A stretch of DNA of 26,611 nt, taken from assembly GCA_964388615.1 (NCBI GenBank), contig CAYMBG010000025.1, forward strand, positions 1 to 26,611, read 5' to 3'. Of this stretch, positions 1 to 8,730 are shown one piece after another (positions within the stretch are counted from its first letter, which is position 1; every line of letters begins with the position of its first letter). The notes beneath the pieces are model-generated. The model was not told the origin of the DNA and searched no databases. It saw only the letters and a program-made list of their open reading frames with translations. This DNA comes from SLLW01 sp964388615. GTDB lineage: Bacteria > Bacteroidota > Rhodothermia > Balneolales > Natronogracilivirgulaceae. A program made the position numbers and the translations under genes.

Positions 1-128
1 TTGGCATCTCGTTACAGGGAGGGGCTTTTTTCGCCACCTCTCAGTCTTCGCCACCACTCTGTTATGATGTGAATAGCTTTTTCAACTTGATTGATAGCTT
101 GGAGCTTCGGTTATGTGGGATGTGATGG

Positions 129-1208
129 TCATGCTCTCCCTTCCAAAGCTGCTGGAAATGGTATGCCAGAGGAGCAGCACCTTTGATATAACGCTTCAAT
201 TAGTTCCGTCTCTATCCACACACCTTTTTCCATTTGCTCGGCCTTCAGTGCCAATGCACGATCCCCGGGAACTCTTACATCCGTATAACCGCGGCGAGGC
301 GGACTGTTCTTGCAGGCTGCTTTTACCCACCCCATTTCCCGCTCAAATGCTCGAAGTCCACCAAAGGATTCAGGATCAATTATCTGCAGGTAGACGGATG
401 TTCCCCAATTATCGGGCTTTTCCGCCCGACCAAACCCGGCTAAACCGGAGGTAAGCGCCTCTATCAGCAGACCAAGTGCATATCCTTTATAACCTGCATC
501 CACCCCCCCTAATGGTAAAATACTTCCGCCGGATGTGAGTATTTTCGGGTCATCGCTGGGCTCACCGTCGGCAGTGAGCATCCATTCACCAGGCAGAACC
601 TTCCCCGCTTTTATATGCCTGTTTACCACTCCTGCAGCAGTTGTAGAAGTACTTATATCAAGTATGACAGGTCCATCAGGACCGGAAGGAATTCCAGCAG
701 CGACAGGATTTGGAGAATAAACCGGGCTTTTACCGCCAAAAGGCGCCACCATAGCCGCTGATGGATCCGACGCCATGAGGATACCCACACGTCCGTTTTC
801 TATAATTTTGGGCATATATGCCGCCAGACAAGCAATATGGTGTGCTCGCCTGATAACATAAGTAACCACCGGATACTTCCGACTGCGCTCAAGCGCTTCA
901 GCTACAGCAGCCCCTGCAAGATAAGTGCCGCTTAGATATTCTCCATCCCAAACTACCGCGGAACCGTTGTCCGAAACAATAACCGGAGAACCCTGATGTT
1001 TCATTCGCCCGGCTTTAAGCTCATCGATATAGACAGGAAGCAAAGCCAAACCGTGCGTTACGTGTCCCATAAGGTCAGCTTCAACCAGAATCTCACTGGT
1101 GGTCCCTGCTGCCTCTTCAGACAGTTCGTGGGCTGTTAATAACCCTTTGGCCATTACCATTAAATCCGAATATGAATATCTCCTGCTTTTCATAAGTGTG
1201 TATTGCAT
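129..1208 (-). CDS. Ldh2-family malate/L-lactate dehydrogenase-like oxidoreductase
   Basis: 359 aa, the usual length for the Ldh_2 family of NAD(P)-dependent 2-hydroxyacid dehydrogenases (malate, L-lactate, sulfolactate and ureidoglycolate enzymes), which are cytosolic. The N-terminal part has the family block with H49 and H52 (GHVTHGL, usual form D..GH.SHG). It is followed by RRAHHIACLAAY, which corresponds to the common NSNHFG.AGYY stretch, then the LDISTS strand and the C-terminal GYKGYALGLLIEALTSGLAG segment. The lysine that usually follows the STS..A.G segment is a valine here, so the substrate or cofactor may differ. The first ATG is taken as start; a second in-frame ATG at 1193 is equally possible because neither has a convincing ribosome binding site. 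It is divergent from the exported isomerase-like gene, with 240 bp between them. The family call is firm; the substrate is unknown. Confidence 0.88.
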   Translation of the reverse strand: MQYTLMKSRRYSYSDLMVMAKGLLTAHELSEEAAGTTSEILVEADLMGHVTHGLALLPVYIDELKAGRMKHQGSPVIVSDNGSAVVWDGEYLSGTYLAGAAVAEALERSRKYPVVTYVIRRAHHIACLAAYMPKIIENGRVGILMASDPSAAMVAPFGGKSPVYSPNPVAAGIPSGPDGPVILDISTSTTAAGVVNRHIKAGKVLPGEWMLTADGEPSDDPKILTSGGSILPLGGVDAGYKGYALGLLIEALTSGLAGFGRAEKPDNWGTSVYLQIIDPESFGGLRAFEREMGWVKAACKNSPPRRGYTDVRVPGDRALALKAEQMEKGVWIETELIEALYQRCCSSGIPFPAALEGRA

Positions 1209-1448
1209 GAATTGTTTTTTGCCAACAAAAAATTATATCAAAAGCTACCCTGAGCTACAAATCAATTTCCACATTGGTTAATTTTCCATAGCTTGTGATC
1301 TTCCGTAAAAGATTTACCGGGTTTATTTTACTTCATATAGTTTTTTGACTAATATGCCAAACAGGTAAATATGATTGATCATTTTCCAAACCACATTACA
1401 GCTTAAATTAATCGTATCACTAAAACACCAACCAAAACTGTTAAGCAA

Positions 1449-2309
1449 ATGAACACTTCACGCCGAAACTTCCTTAAAACTTCCGGCCTGATGGCATCCG
1501 GCCTTCTTTTGGGCAGTACACCATTTCTTTCTTCATGTAACAACGGCACACGGAACGGCACTCCGTTTGGTATTCAACTATACACCCTCCGGGATGTTAT
1601 TGGGGATGATCCACAAGGTGTACTGCGTCAGCTTGCCGATTTTGGTTATACCCAAATTGAAAGTTACGAAGGCCCGATGGGGATGTTCTGGGGTATGGGT
1701 CCAAATGGATTCAAAGAATTTTTGGATGATCTGGGAATGACCATGATCTCCAGCCATGCAAATGTTTTTGAAGATTATGAACGAAAAGTGGAACAAGCCG
1801 CACAGGTAGGAATGGAATATATCGTCTGTCCGTGGATTGGTCCGCAGGATACCCTGGATGATTATCGCGAAATGGCCGATACATTCAACCAGCTTGGTGA
1901 GATCGCAAATAACGCGGGTGTTAAATTCGCCTACCACAACCACGGGTATACCTTTGAGACTCATGACGGTGAACTTCCCCAGGATATCCTGATGCAAAAC
2001 ACCGAAACTGATCTTGTGGAGTATCAGGTTGACATTTATTGGGTGGAAATCACCGGAGAAAGCACCATTGACTGGATACAAAGATATCCGGGCAGATTTA
2101 CTTCCGGTCATGTGAAAGACCTTGCAAATGGAGACGATCCGGAATCTACTATTTTGGGAACAGGTAATATCGACTTTCCCACCATATTGGACGTAGCCAA
2201 ACAAAACGGCATGAGACATTTCATAGTAGAACAAGAGGCATATACCGGTACCACACCGATTGATGCGGTTCGTGAAAATGCTGAATACATGAAACAGCTA
2301 CGTATTTAA
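1449..2309 (+). CDS. Tat-exported lipoprotein, sugar phosphate isomerase/epimerase-like TIM barrel
   Basis: 286 aa. The N-terminus carries a twin-arginine signal (SRRNFLK, residues 4-10), a hydrophobic stretch and a lipobox ending at C30 (LSSC), so the protein should be folded in the cytoplasm, exported by Tat and lipid-anchored. The mature part is an AP-endonuclease-2/xylose isomerase-like TIM barrel: GIQLYTLRD opens strand 1. Candidate metal or catalytic residues are H163 and H165 (YHNHGYTFE, with E170), D195 (VDIYWV), H221 (GHVKD) and E261/E263 (VEQE). Such exported isomerase/epimerase homologues are common in Bacteroidota and often act on sugars or polyols outside the cytoplasm. Ends 11 bp before a strong terminator, so it is probably transcribed alone. 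Substrate unknown. Confidence 0.88.
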   Translation: MNTSRRNFLKTSGLMASGLLLGSTPFLSSCNNGTRNGTPFGIQLYTLRDVIGDDPQGVLRQLADFGYTQIESYEGPMGMFWGMGPNGFKEFLDDLGMTMISSHANVFEDYERKVEQAAQVGMEYIVCPWIGPQDTLDDYREMADTFNQLGEIANNAGVKFAYHNHGYTFETHDGELPQDILMQNTETDLVEYQVDIYWVEITGESTIDWIQRYPGRFTSGHVKDLANGDDPESTILGTGNIDFPTILDVAKQNGMRHFIVEQEAYTGTTPIDAVRENAEYMKQLRI

Positions 2310-2319
2310 TTTCAGAACC

Positions 2320-2352
2320 ATGCCGGGATATAACATTATCCCGGCATTTTTT
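2320..2352 (+). terminator. Rho-independent terminator of the isomerase-like gene
   Basis: Perfect 10-bp inverted repeat ATGCCGGGAT (2320-2329) and ATCCCGGCAT (2338-2347) with an 8-nt loop, followed by six T residues. The T tract lies only on the plus-strand downstream side, so it terminates the upstream plus-strand gene. It separates that gene from the convergent minus-strand gene, whose stop codon begins 4 bp further on. Confidence 0.9.
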
Positions 2353-2355
2353 AAC

Positions 2356-3102
2356 TCACACCCATTGAATAATCCCAAGCAGTGTGAGTCCGCCCACCAG
2401 AAACAAAAAGGGGGAATCCCAGGTGTGCGGAGAGAACGCTTCAGCCAGCGTCATTAAAACCGGTATGGCTACGATACCTGTCCAGAATTGGCTCATGGTA
2501 AAATGATCTGCAAAAAGTACCATCACTGCAATACTGGTCAGGAATACACAGGAACTTCCCTCCAGAGAACGTTGGTAGCGACGTTTACTGAGAAATGCCC
2601 TGACATTATAACGATACCTTCCAAATCGTACACCTACCGGCTCTGCCAATCCGTCACCGATACCGTTTATCAAAACAGGTATCATTACCAACTCCGCGAC
2701 ATTGTTTCTGTCAAGCAAAAAAACCATGAGCAACAGAACGATATAGCCGGTAATGATTTGCGTGGTCAGCCAAAATAACGTATAAGGGCGATCCTCCGGG
2801 CGATCGACACCACGATAAATCGTATTGATCAAGGGCAGGCGCTCTCTGACGGGGCGCATAAACATTCCAAGTCCAAGCAATAATATTACACCCGTAGATA
2901 TACTCAGCGTCAGTGGATTGCCATCTACATCAAACTCCGGGGCAAAGAGGATCGGCAGAAAAAAAATGGCGAAGTGAAAAATTTTTCTGGTGTAATTTAC
3001 ACGCACTCCACCGTATATGGCCAAAAGTCCGGCCACATAGCCCACCAGCAGCACCGAAAAAAATCTCAGTCCTTGATACAGTAAATATTCCGGTGTCATC
3101 AT
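2356..3102 (-). CDS. Dolichol/phytol kinase-like, CTP-dependent integral membrane lipid kinase
   Basis: 248 aa from the chosen ATG, with about seven hydrophobic segments. It has the hallmarks of the SEC59/VTE5 (dolichol kinase, phytol kinase, phosphatidate cytidylyltransferase-like) superfamily. These are RK..H near residues 39-43 in the first cytoplasmic loop, GDGLAEPVGVRFGRY at 149-163 (usual GD..A..VG..FG), SLEGS at 179-183 (usual K..EGS) and a late E.FSPHTWDS. Relatives phosphorylate polyprenols, phytol or dolichol using CTP; the substrate here cannot be told. The reading frame is open back to a TTG at 3117, but that TTG lies inside the stem of the cold-shock gene's terminator, so ATG 3102 or ATG 3099 is the likely start. 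No ribosome binding site is visible: the 10 bases before the start are the terminator's T tract. Confidence 0.82.
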   Translation of the reverse strand: MMTPEYLLYQGLRFFSVLLVGYVAGLLAIYGGVRVNYTRKIFHFAIFFLPILFAPEFDVDGNPLTLSISTGVILLLGLGMFMRPVRERLPLINTIYRGVDRPEDRPYTLFWLTTQIITGYIVLLLMVFLLDRNNVAELVMIPVLINGIGDGLAEPVGVRFGRYRYNVRAFLSKRRYQRSLEGSSCVFLTSIAVMVLFADHFTMSQFWTGIVAIPVLMTLAEAFSPHTWDSPFLFLVGGLTLLGIIQWV

Positions 3103-3103
3103 G

Positions 3104-3145
3104 TAAAAAAAAAGCAAGCGAACCTGTTTAAAAGACTCGCTTGCT
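3104..3145 (-). terminator. Rho-independent terminator (possible attenuator) downstream of the cold-shock gene
   Basis: Read on the minus strand, a 9-bp stem AGCAAGCGA / TCGCTTGCT (3145-3137 with 3121-3113) closes a 15-nt loop. It runs straight into nine T residues, two bases before the ATG of the lipid-kinase-like gene. It lies about 117 nt past the cold-shock stop codon. It can end the cold-shock transcript, or act as a leaky attenuator controlling read-through into the next gene. Confidence 0.85.
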
Positions 3146-3261
3146 CTCGAAAATCCGTCAAAAAATCATCTCATCAACATGACTGTCAAAAAAGACAGGT
3201 GAATCATGAAAGATTAGATGATGTCTATAGATTATATAAAACTGGGTTCAGATTGTGTCTA

Positions 3262-3474
3262 TCACAATTTGGAAACCTCTTTAGCCTGAAGTCCTTTTTC
3301 ACCTTCTGCAACTTCAAACTCAACATTGTCACCTTCGTCCAGTGACCGATAGCCATCCCCACGAATTTCACTAAAGTGGACAAATACATCATCACCGCTC
3401 TCGCGACTGATAAAACCGAATCCTTTGGTGCCATTAAACCATTTTACGACGCCTGTTTCTCTTTCTTCTGACAT
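3262..3474 (-). CDS. csp: CspA-family cold-shock protein
   Basis: 70 aa single cold-shock domain, a nucleic-acid-binding five-strand beta barrel. The diagnostic residues are present: WFN at 12-14, RNP1 KGFGFI at 17-22 and RNP2 VFVHF at 30-34, followed by the acidic EGDNVEFEVAEGEKG stretch. Such proteins bind single-stranded RNA or DNA and act as RNA chaperones. It has its own terminator at 3145-3104. The 240 bp upstream is AT-rich and holds an 11-nt odd-centred inverted repeat (TTCAACTTGAA, 3501-3511); a long cspA-like leader is possible but I cannot identify a promoter. The number and type of cold-shock genes in this organism are unknown, so no numbered symbol is given. Confidence 0.95.
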   Translation of the reverse strand: MSEERETGVVKWFNGTKGFGFISRESGDDVFVHFSEIRGDGYRSLDEGDNVEFEVAEGEKGLQAKEVSKL

Positions 3475-3716
3475 AATATTAAACTTGTTCTATTTGATAT
3501 TTCAACTTGAAGAATCCGCCCTTGACCACTCAGTATATTCCTGAATAATCTAAAACAGATACTAACCACTAGATTAATAAAATTTTAAAGCATTCGCAAT
3601 ATATTAAAATAGAAGTGTACCACTTATAATAAAAAAAATGCTCCGATGCTCGAATTTTCTTCTATACTATTGTATAATTACCACACATTTTAAATCAGAC
3701 CTACTAAAACATCGGT

Positions 3717-3926
3717 ATGAAACCTGTTATTTATACATTTTTATGGTTCCTGGGAGGAGTATCCCTGATACACTTTCTTTTCGAAATACCATACGGCATA
3801 TACACAGAAAGCGAAGCTACCCTGGACGTCTACAGATTCGGAATTTATTGCATCATCAGCCTTATGTACTCTTTCTTCAAATCCAGGCCCGACCTTGAAG
3901 ACAAGTCAGAGCTTTTGAATAGCTGA
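3717..3926 (+). CDS. Small two-helix membrane protein, unknown
   Basis: 69 aa reading frame with two clear hydrophobic segments (residues about 4-24 and 41-55) separated by a short polar, acidic loop, and a charged tail (KSRPDLEDKSE). The hydrophobic/charged pattern looks like a genuine small inner-membrane protein and better than the overlapping frame at 3638-3898, which is rich in unlikely residues. It is divergent from the cold-shock gene and convergent with the LolA-like gene. No ribosome binding site stands out before the ATG. I do not recognise the family. Confidence 0.5.
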   Translation: MKPVIYTFLWFLGGVSLIHFLFEIPYGIYTESEATLDVYRFGIYCIISLMYSFFKSRPDLEDKSELLNS

Positions 3927-3976
3927 GTATCCCGGGAATAACTTCACAATCTTATTTATTTCGTTGCGAAAAACGG

Positions 3977-4819
3977 TTAAAAATCTTCCATGCCGGTATT
4001 CACTCTGACCTCCTGAACTTGTTGCACCATCTCTATGCGGTCAGCTTCAATCATTTCACGATAACGGTCCATTTGTTCTCCCATCATCTGCTCCACCATC
4101 TCCCGCTGTTGAGCCGGCATGTTCTCCAGTTCCTGTTCAAATCGCTCCATCGCTTGCTCTGCCTCGCGACGCTGTTCATCCGAGAGCATATCACTAAGAC
4201 CGGTAACGACCGTCACCGTCTGAAAAGGGACTTTCATCCCTTCAATATCCCGGTAATTTTTGAACATGGTTACGGGTTCGACCCGCTGGGTACGACCCTC
4301 ACCCAAATCCGCATGGGCGGCAAAATTTATCTGCCGGGTAACCCATTCGTCTGCATCAATGTACATCCTTACATTCTCCAGATCGCCGGATACATCCTCA
4401 TCTTCGAACACTCCCTCCAGTTCATCAATGAATAGCACATGAACATCATGGCCATCAATCTCATCCCTTCCCTCATATCTTGCATTTTCTTTAAGCATGT
4501 TAAAGATGGAAGGTGTTAACAAGCCAAAATCAGATACATCGGCCGAGGAGTACAAATCATCCATTTGATCACTTTCAACACGTGACTTGAAATACGGCCG
4601 TCCGTCTTCGTAATCCTTTTTGTAATAGATGGTTTGATCATCGGTTACCATCACATAATCATCGATATTCTCAATGGACTCTTCATACTGCTGCTGAAGA
4701 TTCTCAATAATCTCAACCGCGTCTGAGTCAGCGTACTGCCCAAACGAATCCCCGGAATAACCGGTTAGCAGTAAACATGTTATCACTATCGGAAGTGTTT
4801 TCCTTGTAATCCTGATCAT
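3977..4819 (-). CDS. Secreted LolA/MucB-like outer-membrane lipoprotein-sorting domain protein
   Basis: 280 aa from the chosen ATG. It has an N-terminal signal sequence (RITRKTLPIVITCLLLTGYS) and then a predicted soluble, strongly acidic periplasmic domain. Residues around MYIDADEWVTRQINF and the following FKNYRDIEGMKVPFQTVTV resemble the strand-turn-strand pattern of the LolA/LppX/MucB half-barrel fold, where 'the fields of X change with Y' repeats describe bound model terms; the homology is weak. The C-terminal 90 residues are highly charged, Glu/Gln/Met-rich and probably form a long helix or coiled coil. The first in-frame ATG is at 4834; the ATG at 4819 is preferred because it has a GGGG element upstream and begins a normal signal peptide. 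It lies 140 bp downstream of the export operon on the same strand and could be expressed with it. Confidence 0.6.
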   Translation of the reverse strand: MIRITRKTLPIVITCLLLTGYSGDSFGQYADSDAVEIIENLQQQYEESIENIDDYVMVTDDQTIYYKKDYEDGRPYFKSRVESDQMDDLYSSADVSDFGLLTPSIFNMLKENARYEGRDEIDGHDVHVLFIDELEGVFEDEDVSGDLENVRMYIDADEWVTRQINFAAHADLGEGRTQRVEPVTMFKNYRDIEGMKVPFQTVTVVTGLSDMLSDEQRREAEQAMERFEQELENMPAQQREMVEQMMGEQMDRYREMIEADRIEMVQQVQEVRVNTGMEDF

Positions 4820-4962
4820 ATTCGTACCCCACATGTTTTGTGTTTATGTATGAACCACCCCATAATACAACAACATAATCCTTTAGAATATAAACGTAAA
4901 GCATGCGGCAGCATTGATTTTATATCATGTCATTACTGGTGCACGGACAGAAATGGCGTATC

Positions 4963-5274
4963 TCAAGCAAAATCCTCGACCGCTACCTGGTATGCATGAA
5001 GGGGATTGTCCCGGTCACCCTCAAATTCCTTGTTATAGGTGTTTACCTCTTCGAGAATACGCTTGACGGTTGCCTCATCCTGAAACGAAAAAAACAGGAT
5101 CGAGTAAATGCCCTGGTTCTGTTGTGAGAACCAGGTGCGGGCGTCAGGTTTGTGCTTTTCCGTCCTGAAGCCATACATCTCGGTTTCACTGTAAACGGGG
5201 ACATTGTTTTGGGTCATCATGGCGCGTACCTGTTCCGCATACTCGGCAATGCTGAGAATAATTAACAATTTCAT
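4963..5274 (-). CDS. P-II-like (ferredoxin-fold) small protein of the RND operon
   Basis: 103 aa. It starts MKLLIILSIAEYAEQVRAMM and contains GIYSILFFSFQDEATVKRILEEVNTYNK. This beta-alpha-beta pattern, with a closing strand HAYQVAVEDFA, matches the P-II/CutA/DUF3240 class of trimeric cytoplasmic proteins often encoded beside heavy-metal or multidrug RND pumps. It lacks the classical P-II T-loop sequence, so ATP/2-oxoglutarate sensing cannot be assumed. It is the last gene of the tolC-mfp-rnd operon and begins 62 bp after the inferred RND stop. If the frame is read through the run of Ns it appears fused to the RND pump, but this is an artefact of the gap. A role as sensor or modulator of the pump is inference. 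Confidence 0.72.
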   Translation of the reverse strand: MKLLIILSIAEYAEQVRAMMTQNNVPVYSETEMYGFRTEKHKPDARTWFSQQNQGIYSILFFSFQDEATVKRILEEVNTYNKEFEGDRDNPLHAYQVAVEDFA

Positions 5275-5302
5275 GATTTTCGGTTTTAGTTTGAAAATGA
5301 AA

Positions 5303-5326
5303 CCGGGACCGCCACCGCGATCCCGG
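5303..5326 (-). other. Intercistronic hairpin between rnd and the P-II-like gene
   Basis: 6-bp stem CCGGGA/TCCCGG with a GC-rich 12-nt loop, in the roughly 60-bp spacer between the inferred RND stop and the P-II-like start. It is followed by TTTCATTTTC rather than a clean T run. It may be a weak terminator or an mRNA-stabilising element that tunes expression of the last gene. Confidence 0.3.
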
Positions 5327-5337
5327 CAAAAGATGTT

Positions 5338-5479
5338 TATTTTTGCATAATCTGATCTNNNNNNNNNNNNNNNNNNNNNNNNNNNNNNNNNNNNNNNNNN
5401 NNNNNNNNNNNNNNNNNNNNNNNNNNNNNNNNNNNNNNNNNNNNNNNNNNNNNNNNNNTATTTTTGCATAATCTGATCT
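5338..5479. other. 100-N assembly gap flanked by identical 21-bp ends
   Basis: Positions 5359-5458 are exactly 100 Ns, the conventional placeholder for a scaffold gap of unknown size. The 21 bases before it (5338-5358) are identical to the 21 bases after it (5459-5479). This is what two overlapping contigs look like when they were scaffolded without being merged. Collapsing the overlap removes 121 bp and gives one continuous sequence in which the RND gene ends with a TAA codon (5337-5339). Confidence 0.9.
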
Positions 5480-8400
5480 TCGGTCAGCCCGCTTTTCACC
5501 ATGTAATAGATCAGGGGAATGGTGACTAATGTGAGAGCTGTGGATGCAATGGCCCCTCCCATCAATGAGATAGCCAGTCCCTGAAAAATCGGATCAAACA
5601 GAATGACAACCGCACCGATTACCACGGTTCCTGCAGTGAGCAGAATCGGCATGGTCCGTACGGCTCCGGCCTCTATCACGGCATTCTTGAATGAGTTTCC
5701 ATCCCGCAGACTTATCTGTATGAAGTCAATCAGGAGCACGGAATTCCGGACCATGATACCCGCCAACGCGATCAAACCAATCATGGAAGTAGCTGTAAAA
5801 AAGGCTCCCGCCACCCAGTGGCCTATCAGGATACCGATAAGTGACAATGGAATAGCGATCATCATGATGATCGGAACCCCGAAATCCTGGAACCAGCCCA
5901 CTATCAGTATATAGATAATGATAAGCACCACTGCAAAAGCAATACCAAGATCCCGGAAAACTTCCAGGGTTATCTGCCACTCACCATCCCATTTCACAGT
6001 CACATCCTCGCTTGTAAAAGGCTGATTGGCATACAATTGATTTACCGAATACCCTGCGGGCACAGACAGGGAGGCAATATCTTCTTTTGCATCCATGATG
6101 GCATAAACCGGACTTTCGATTTCACCGGCAACTTCGGCGGTCACATAGACTACCCGACGCTGATTTTTGCGTGTGATGCTTTTTTCAAGCGTTGTTTCAC
6201 GGCGATCAACCAGATCGGCAGCCGGAATCATGGATCCCGACCCGGATTGCACATGCAATCCGCCAAGCTGATCCGCGCCAGCCCGCTGCCCGTCACTGAG
6301 CCTCATAACCACCGGAATCAAATCCGATTCCCTCCGGTCCATCAGGCTGCTGACGGGATGTTGACCAAGAATCATGCCAAGCGTCTCACTTAACTGATTC
6401 GGCATAACCCCCATCATGGCCGCTTTTTCCCGTTGTACTTCAAAACGGAATTCGGCCTGCTCATCTTCGACCATCCAATCACTGTCCACAATGCCCGGGG
6501 TCTGCTCAAAGATGCTAAGAATATCCTCCGCGACCTCCCGCTGCAACGCAATATCCGGGCCGTAAACCTCGGCTACCAGTGTTGAAAGCACGGGCGGACC
6601 GGGCGGTACCTCTACCACCTTTACATTCGCATTGTACTTCTCACCCACTTGCTGGACAAGGGGACGAATGCGTTTGGCAATATCGTGACTTTGATCCGAC
6701 CGTTGGTTTTTATCTACCAGATTGACCTGAATATCGGCCACATTCGACGCCTGACGAAGATCATAGCTCCGGACCAAGCCATTGAAATTGATCGGTGCAT
6801 TGGTCCCGGCATACACTTGATAGTCATACACCTCCGGTACATCCAGCAGGGCGAGTCCGACTTCCCGGGCTACTGCTTCGGTCCGTTCCAGCGTGGTTCC
6901 CTCGGGCATATCGATAATCAGCTGCACCTCGTTTTTATTGTCGAAAGGCAACATCTTGACCTCCACCCACCGAAAGTAGAACAGCGTGAGCGTCGCCAGT
7001 AGTACCACCGCAGTTCCCGCGAGAAAGCTCCATCGTTTCCACCGGCTCTCCAGTAACGGAAGCATGGTCGCGGAGTACAGCCGGTAGATCCGTGTATCCT
7101 CAAGCTTATAGCTTTTTTGTTCCTCCCCGCTTTTTTTGCTTTTACCGGTCATATTGCCTGTGAGCAGCCTGTAACCCAACCAGGGTGTGGCAACCAGTGA
7201 TACCAGCAGCGACAGTATCATGGCCACGGTGGCACCAATGGCAATCGGACTCATGTAGGGACCCATCAGACCCGATACAAAAGCCATCGGAATAACGGCA
7301 GCAATGACGGTGAATGTCGCCAATATGGTCGGGTTGCCTACCTCATTGATGGCGTAGATGGCAGCTTGCCGAAACGGAAGCTTTTTCATCCTGAAGTGGC
7401 GGTGCATGTTCTCAGCCACAATGATGGAATTATCCACTACAATACCGGTCACAAACACCAAAGCGAACAGTGTAATCCGGTTCAGCGTATAATCGTACAT
7501 GTAGTAGAAAAACAGGGTCAGGGCAAACGTGATGGGCACGGAAATAAAGACCACCAACGCCCCGCGCCAGCCCATCGCCAAAAACACTACAAACGAAACG
7601 GCCAATACAGCTACCAACAAATGTAAAAGAAGCGTGCTCACCTTTTCGGTAGCTGTTTCTCCATAGTTACGAGTCGTTGTGACATGGATATCCGGACTGA
7701 TCAGCGCCCCGTCGAGACGTTCCACCATGGTGTCGATCTGATTGGCAATGGTCATCGCGTCGGCACCCTGGCGCTTGGCCACCGATATGGTAACCGCCGG
7801 GAAGGTGCTCCCTGCCGGCATTCCCGAAAGCAGTGAAGAGGCAGGTCCTTCGGTATGCGAAACATAATTTTTCGGCTCTCCGGGTCCATCACGAACATCG
7901 GCTACATCACGCAGTTGTATGGGATCGCCATCCCTGACATCCAGCACCAACGAACCGACATCCTCCGCCGATTCCAGAAAATTACCGGTTTGAACAAGGA
8001 ACTCTTCATCATTCTGAGAAAAACTGCCGGACCGGAACTCCTGATTGGCAGCCTGTACTGTTTGTGCAACCCTGAGCGGGTCTATTTTGAAAGATGCCAT
8101 CTTGTTCTTATCCAGAACAATTTCAACCGTCCGGGTTCGCCCGCCATGTATTCTGGTCTCAGCTACATCATAGATGGACGTTATCTCGTTATCCAGCTCA
8201 CTTGCCACTCTGCGAAGGTCATAGTCGTCATGTAATTCGCTCCAGAGAGTAAGCGTTACAATCGGCACATCATTAATGGAGCGGGACTTGATGAGCGGCA
8301 TGGTTACCGGCTCCGGCTTGGTATCCATGAACTTCATGATCTCGTTATACAGCCGGACCAGGCTTCTTTCAATATCTTCTCCCACATAAAACCGTGCCGA

Positions 8401-8688
8401 CACCATCGCCTGTTCGGGCATGGAGGTCGAGTATACATATTCAACCCCGGAGATATTTGCGAGAATTTTCTCCAGGGGAATGGCGATTCGGTTTTCCACC
8501 TCTTCAGGGGAGGCACCCGGATAACCGACAAAGATATCGGCCATGGGCACATCGATTTGCGGCTCCTCTTCGCTTGGTGTCAACCAGACGGCATAAACCC
8601 CAATCGCAATAAATGCGATCATCAGAAGCAAAGTCAGCCTCGAATCGATAAATGCCTGGGCAATTTTTCCTGCTAAGCCTGTTTTCAT
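5459..8688 (-). CDS. RND efflux transporter permease
   Basis: 1076 aa, a normal RND length, when the sequence is read to the contig edge. The next codon is TA followed by N, and it becomes TAA if the gap is collapsed (stop at 5337-5339 in the left contig). The protein has the two-fold RND architecture: TM1 at about 18-36; a first porter domain with GYPGASPEEVE and IPLEKIL; a TM2-TM6 block at about 350-510 with GIVVDNSIIVAEN in TM4 (D419 as candidate proton-relay Asp). A linker and TM7 (about 555-572) follow, then a second periplasmic domain and TM8-TM12 at about 910-1063, with GIMVRNSVLLIDFI in TM10. It is driven by proton motive force and works with the adaptor and TolC-like genes upstream. 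The single Asp in TM4 and the P-II-like neighbour suggest a clade between classic HAE1 and metal (HME) pumps. Substrate unknown. Confidence 0.93.
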
Positions 8689-8730
8689 AAATTTTGTGTC
8701 AATAAATAAGGGTTATAAACTCTGTGCAAA

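Noticed and set aside
30..55. Repeated ttcgccacc (30-38 and 47-55) in the first 60 bases
   Set aside because: Only two 9-bp copies, with no array spacing or further units; too little to call a repeat element.
113..454. 113-residue plus-strand frame opposite the dehydrogenase
   Set aside because: Antisense to a conserved Ldh2 coding region; composition is typical of a shadow frame.
1345..1375. TTGACT and TATGAT as a promoter for the isomerase gene
   Set aside because: Spacing is 19 bp and the organism probably uses different promoter motifs; too weak to annotate.
1578..2234. 218-residue minus-strand reading frame opposite the isomerase gene
   Set aside because: It is antisense to a well-supported gene, has no recognisable domain, and is best explained as a codon-pattern shadow.
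3638..3898. 86-residue frame overlapping the small membrane protein
   Set aside because: It overlaps in another frame and lacks the hydrophobic pattern of the 3717-3926 frame.
4963..8688. A 1241-residue RND/P-II fusion protein
   Set aside because: It exists only because the frame runs through 100 Ns. The duplicated 21-bp flanks imply an overlap and a TAA stop between the two genes.
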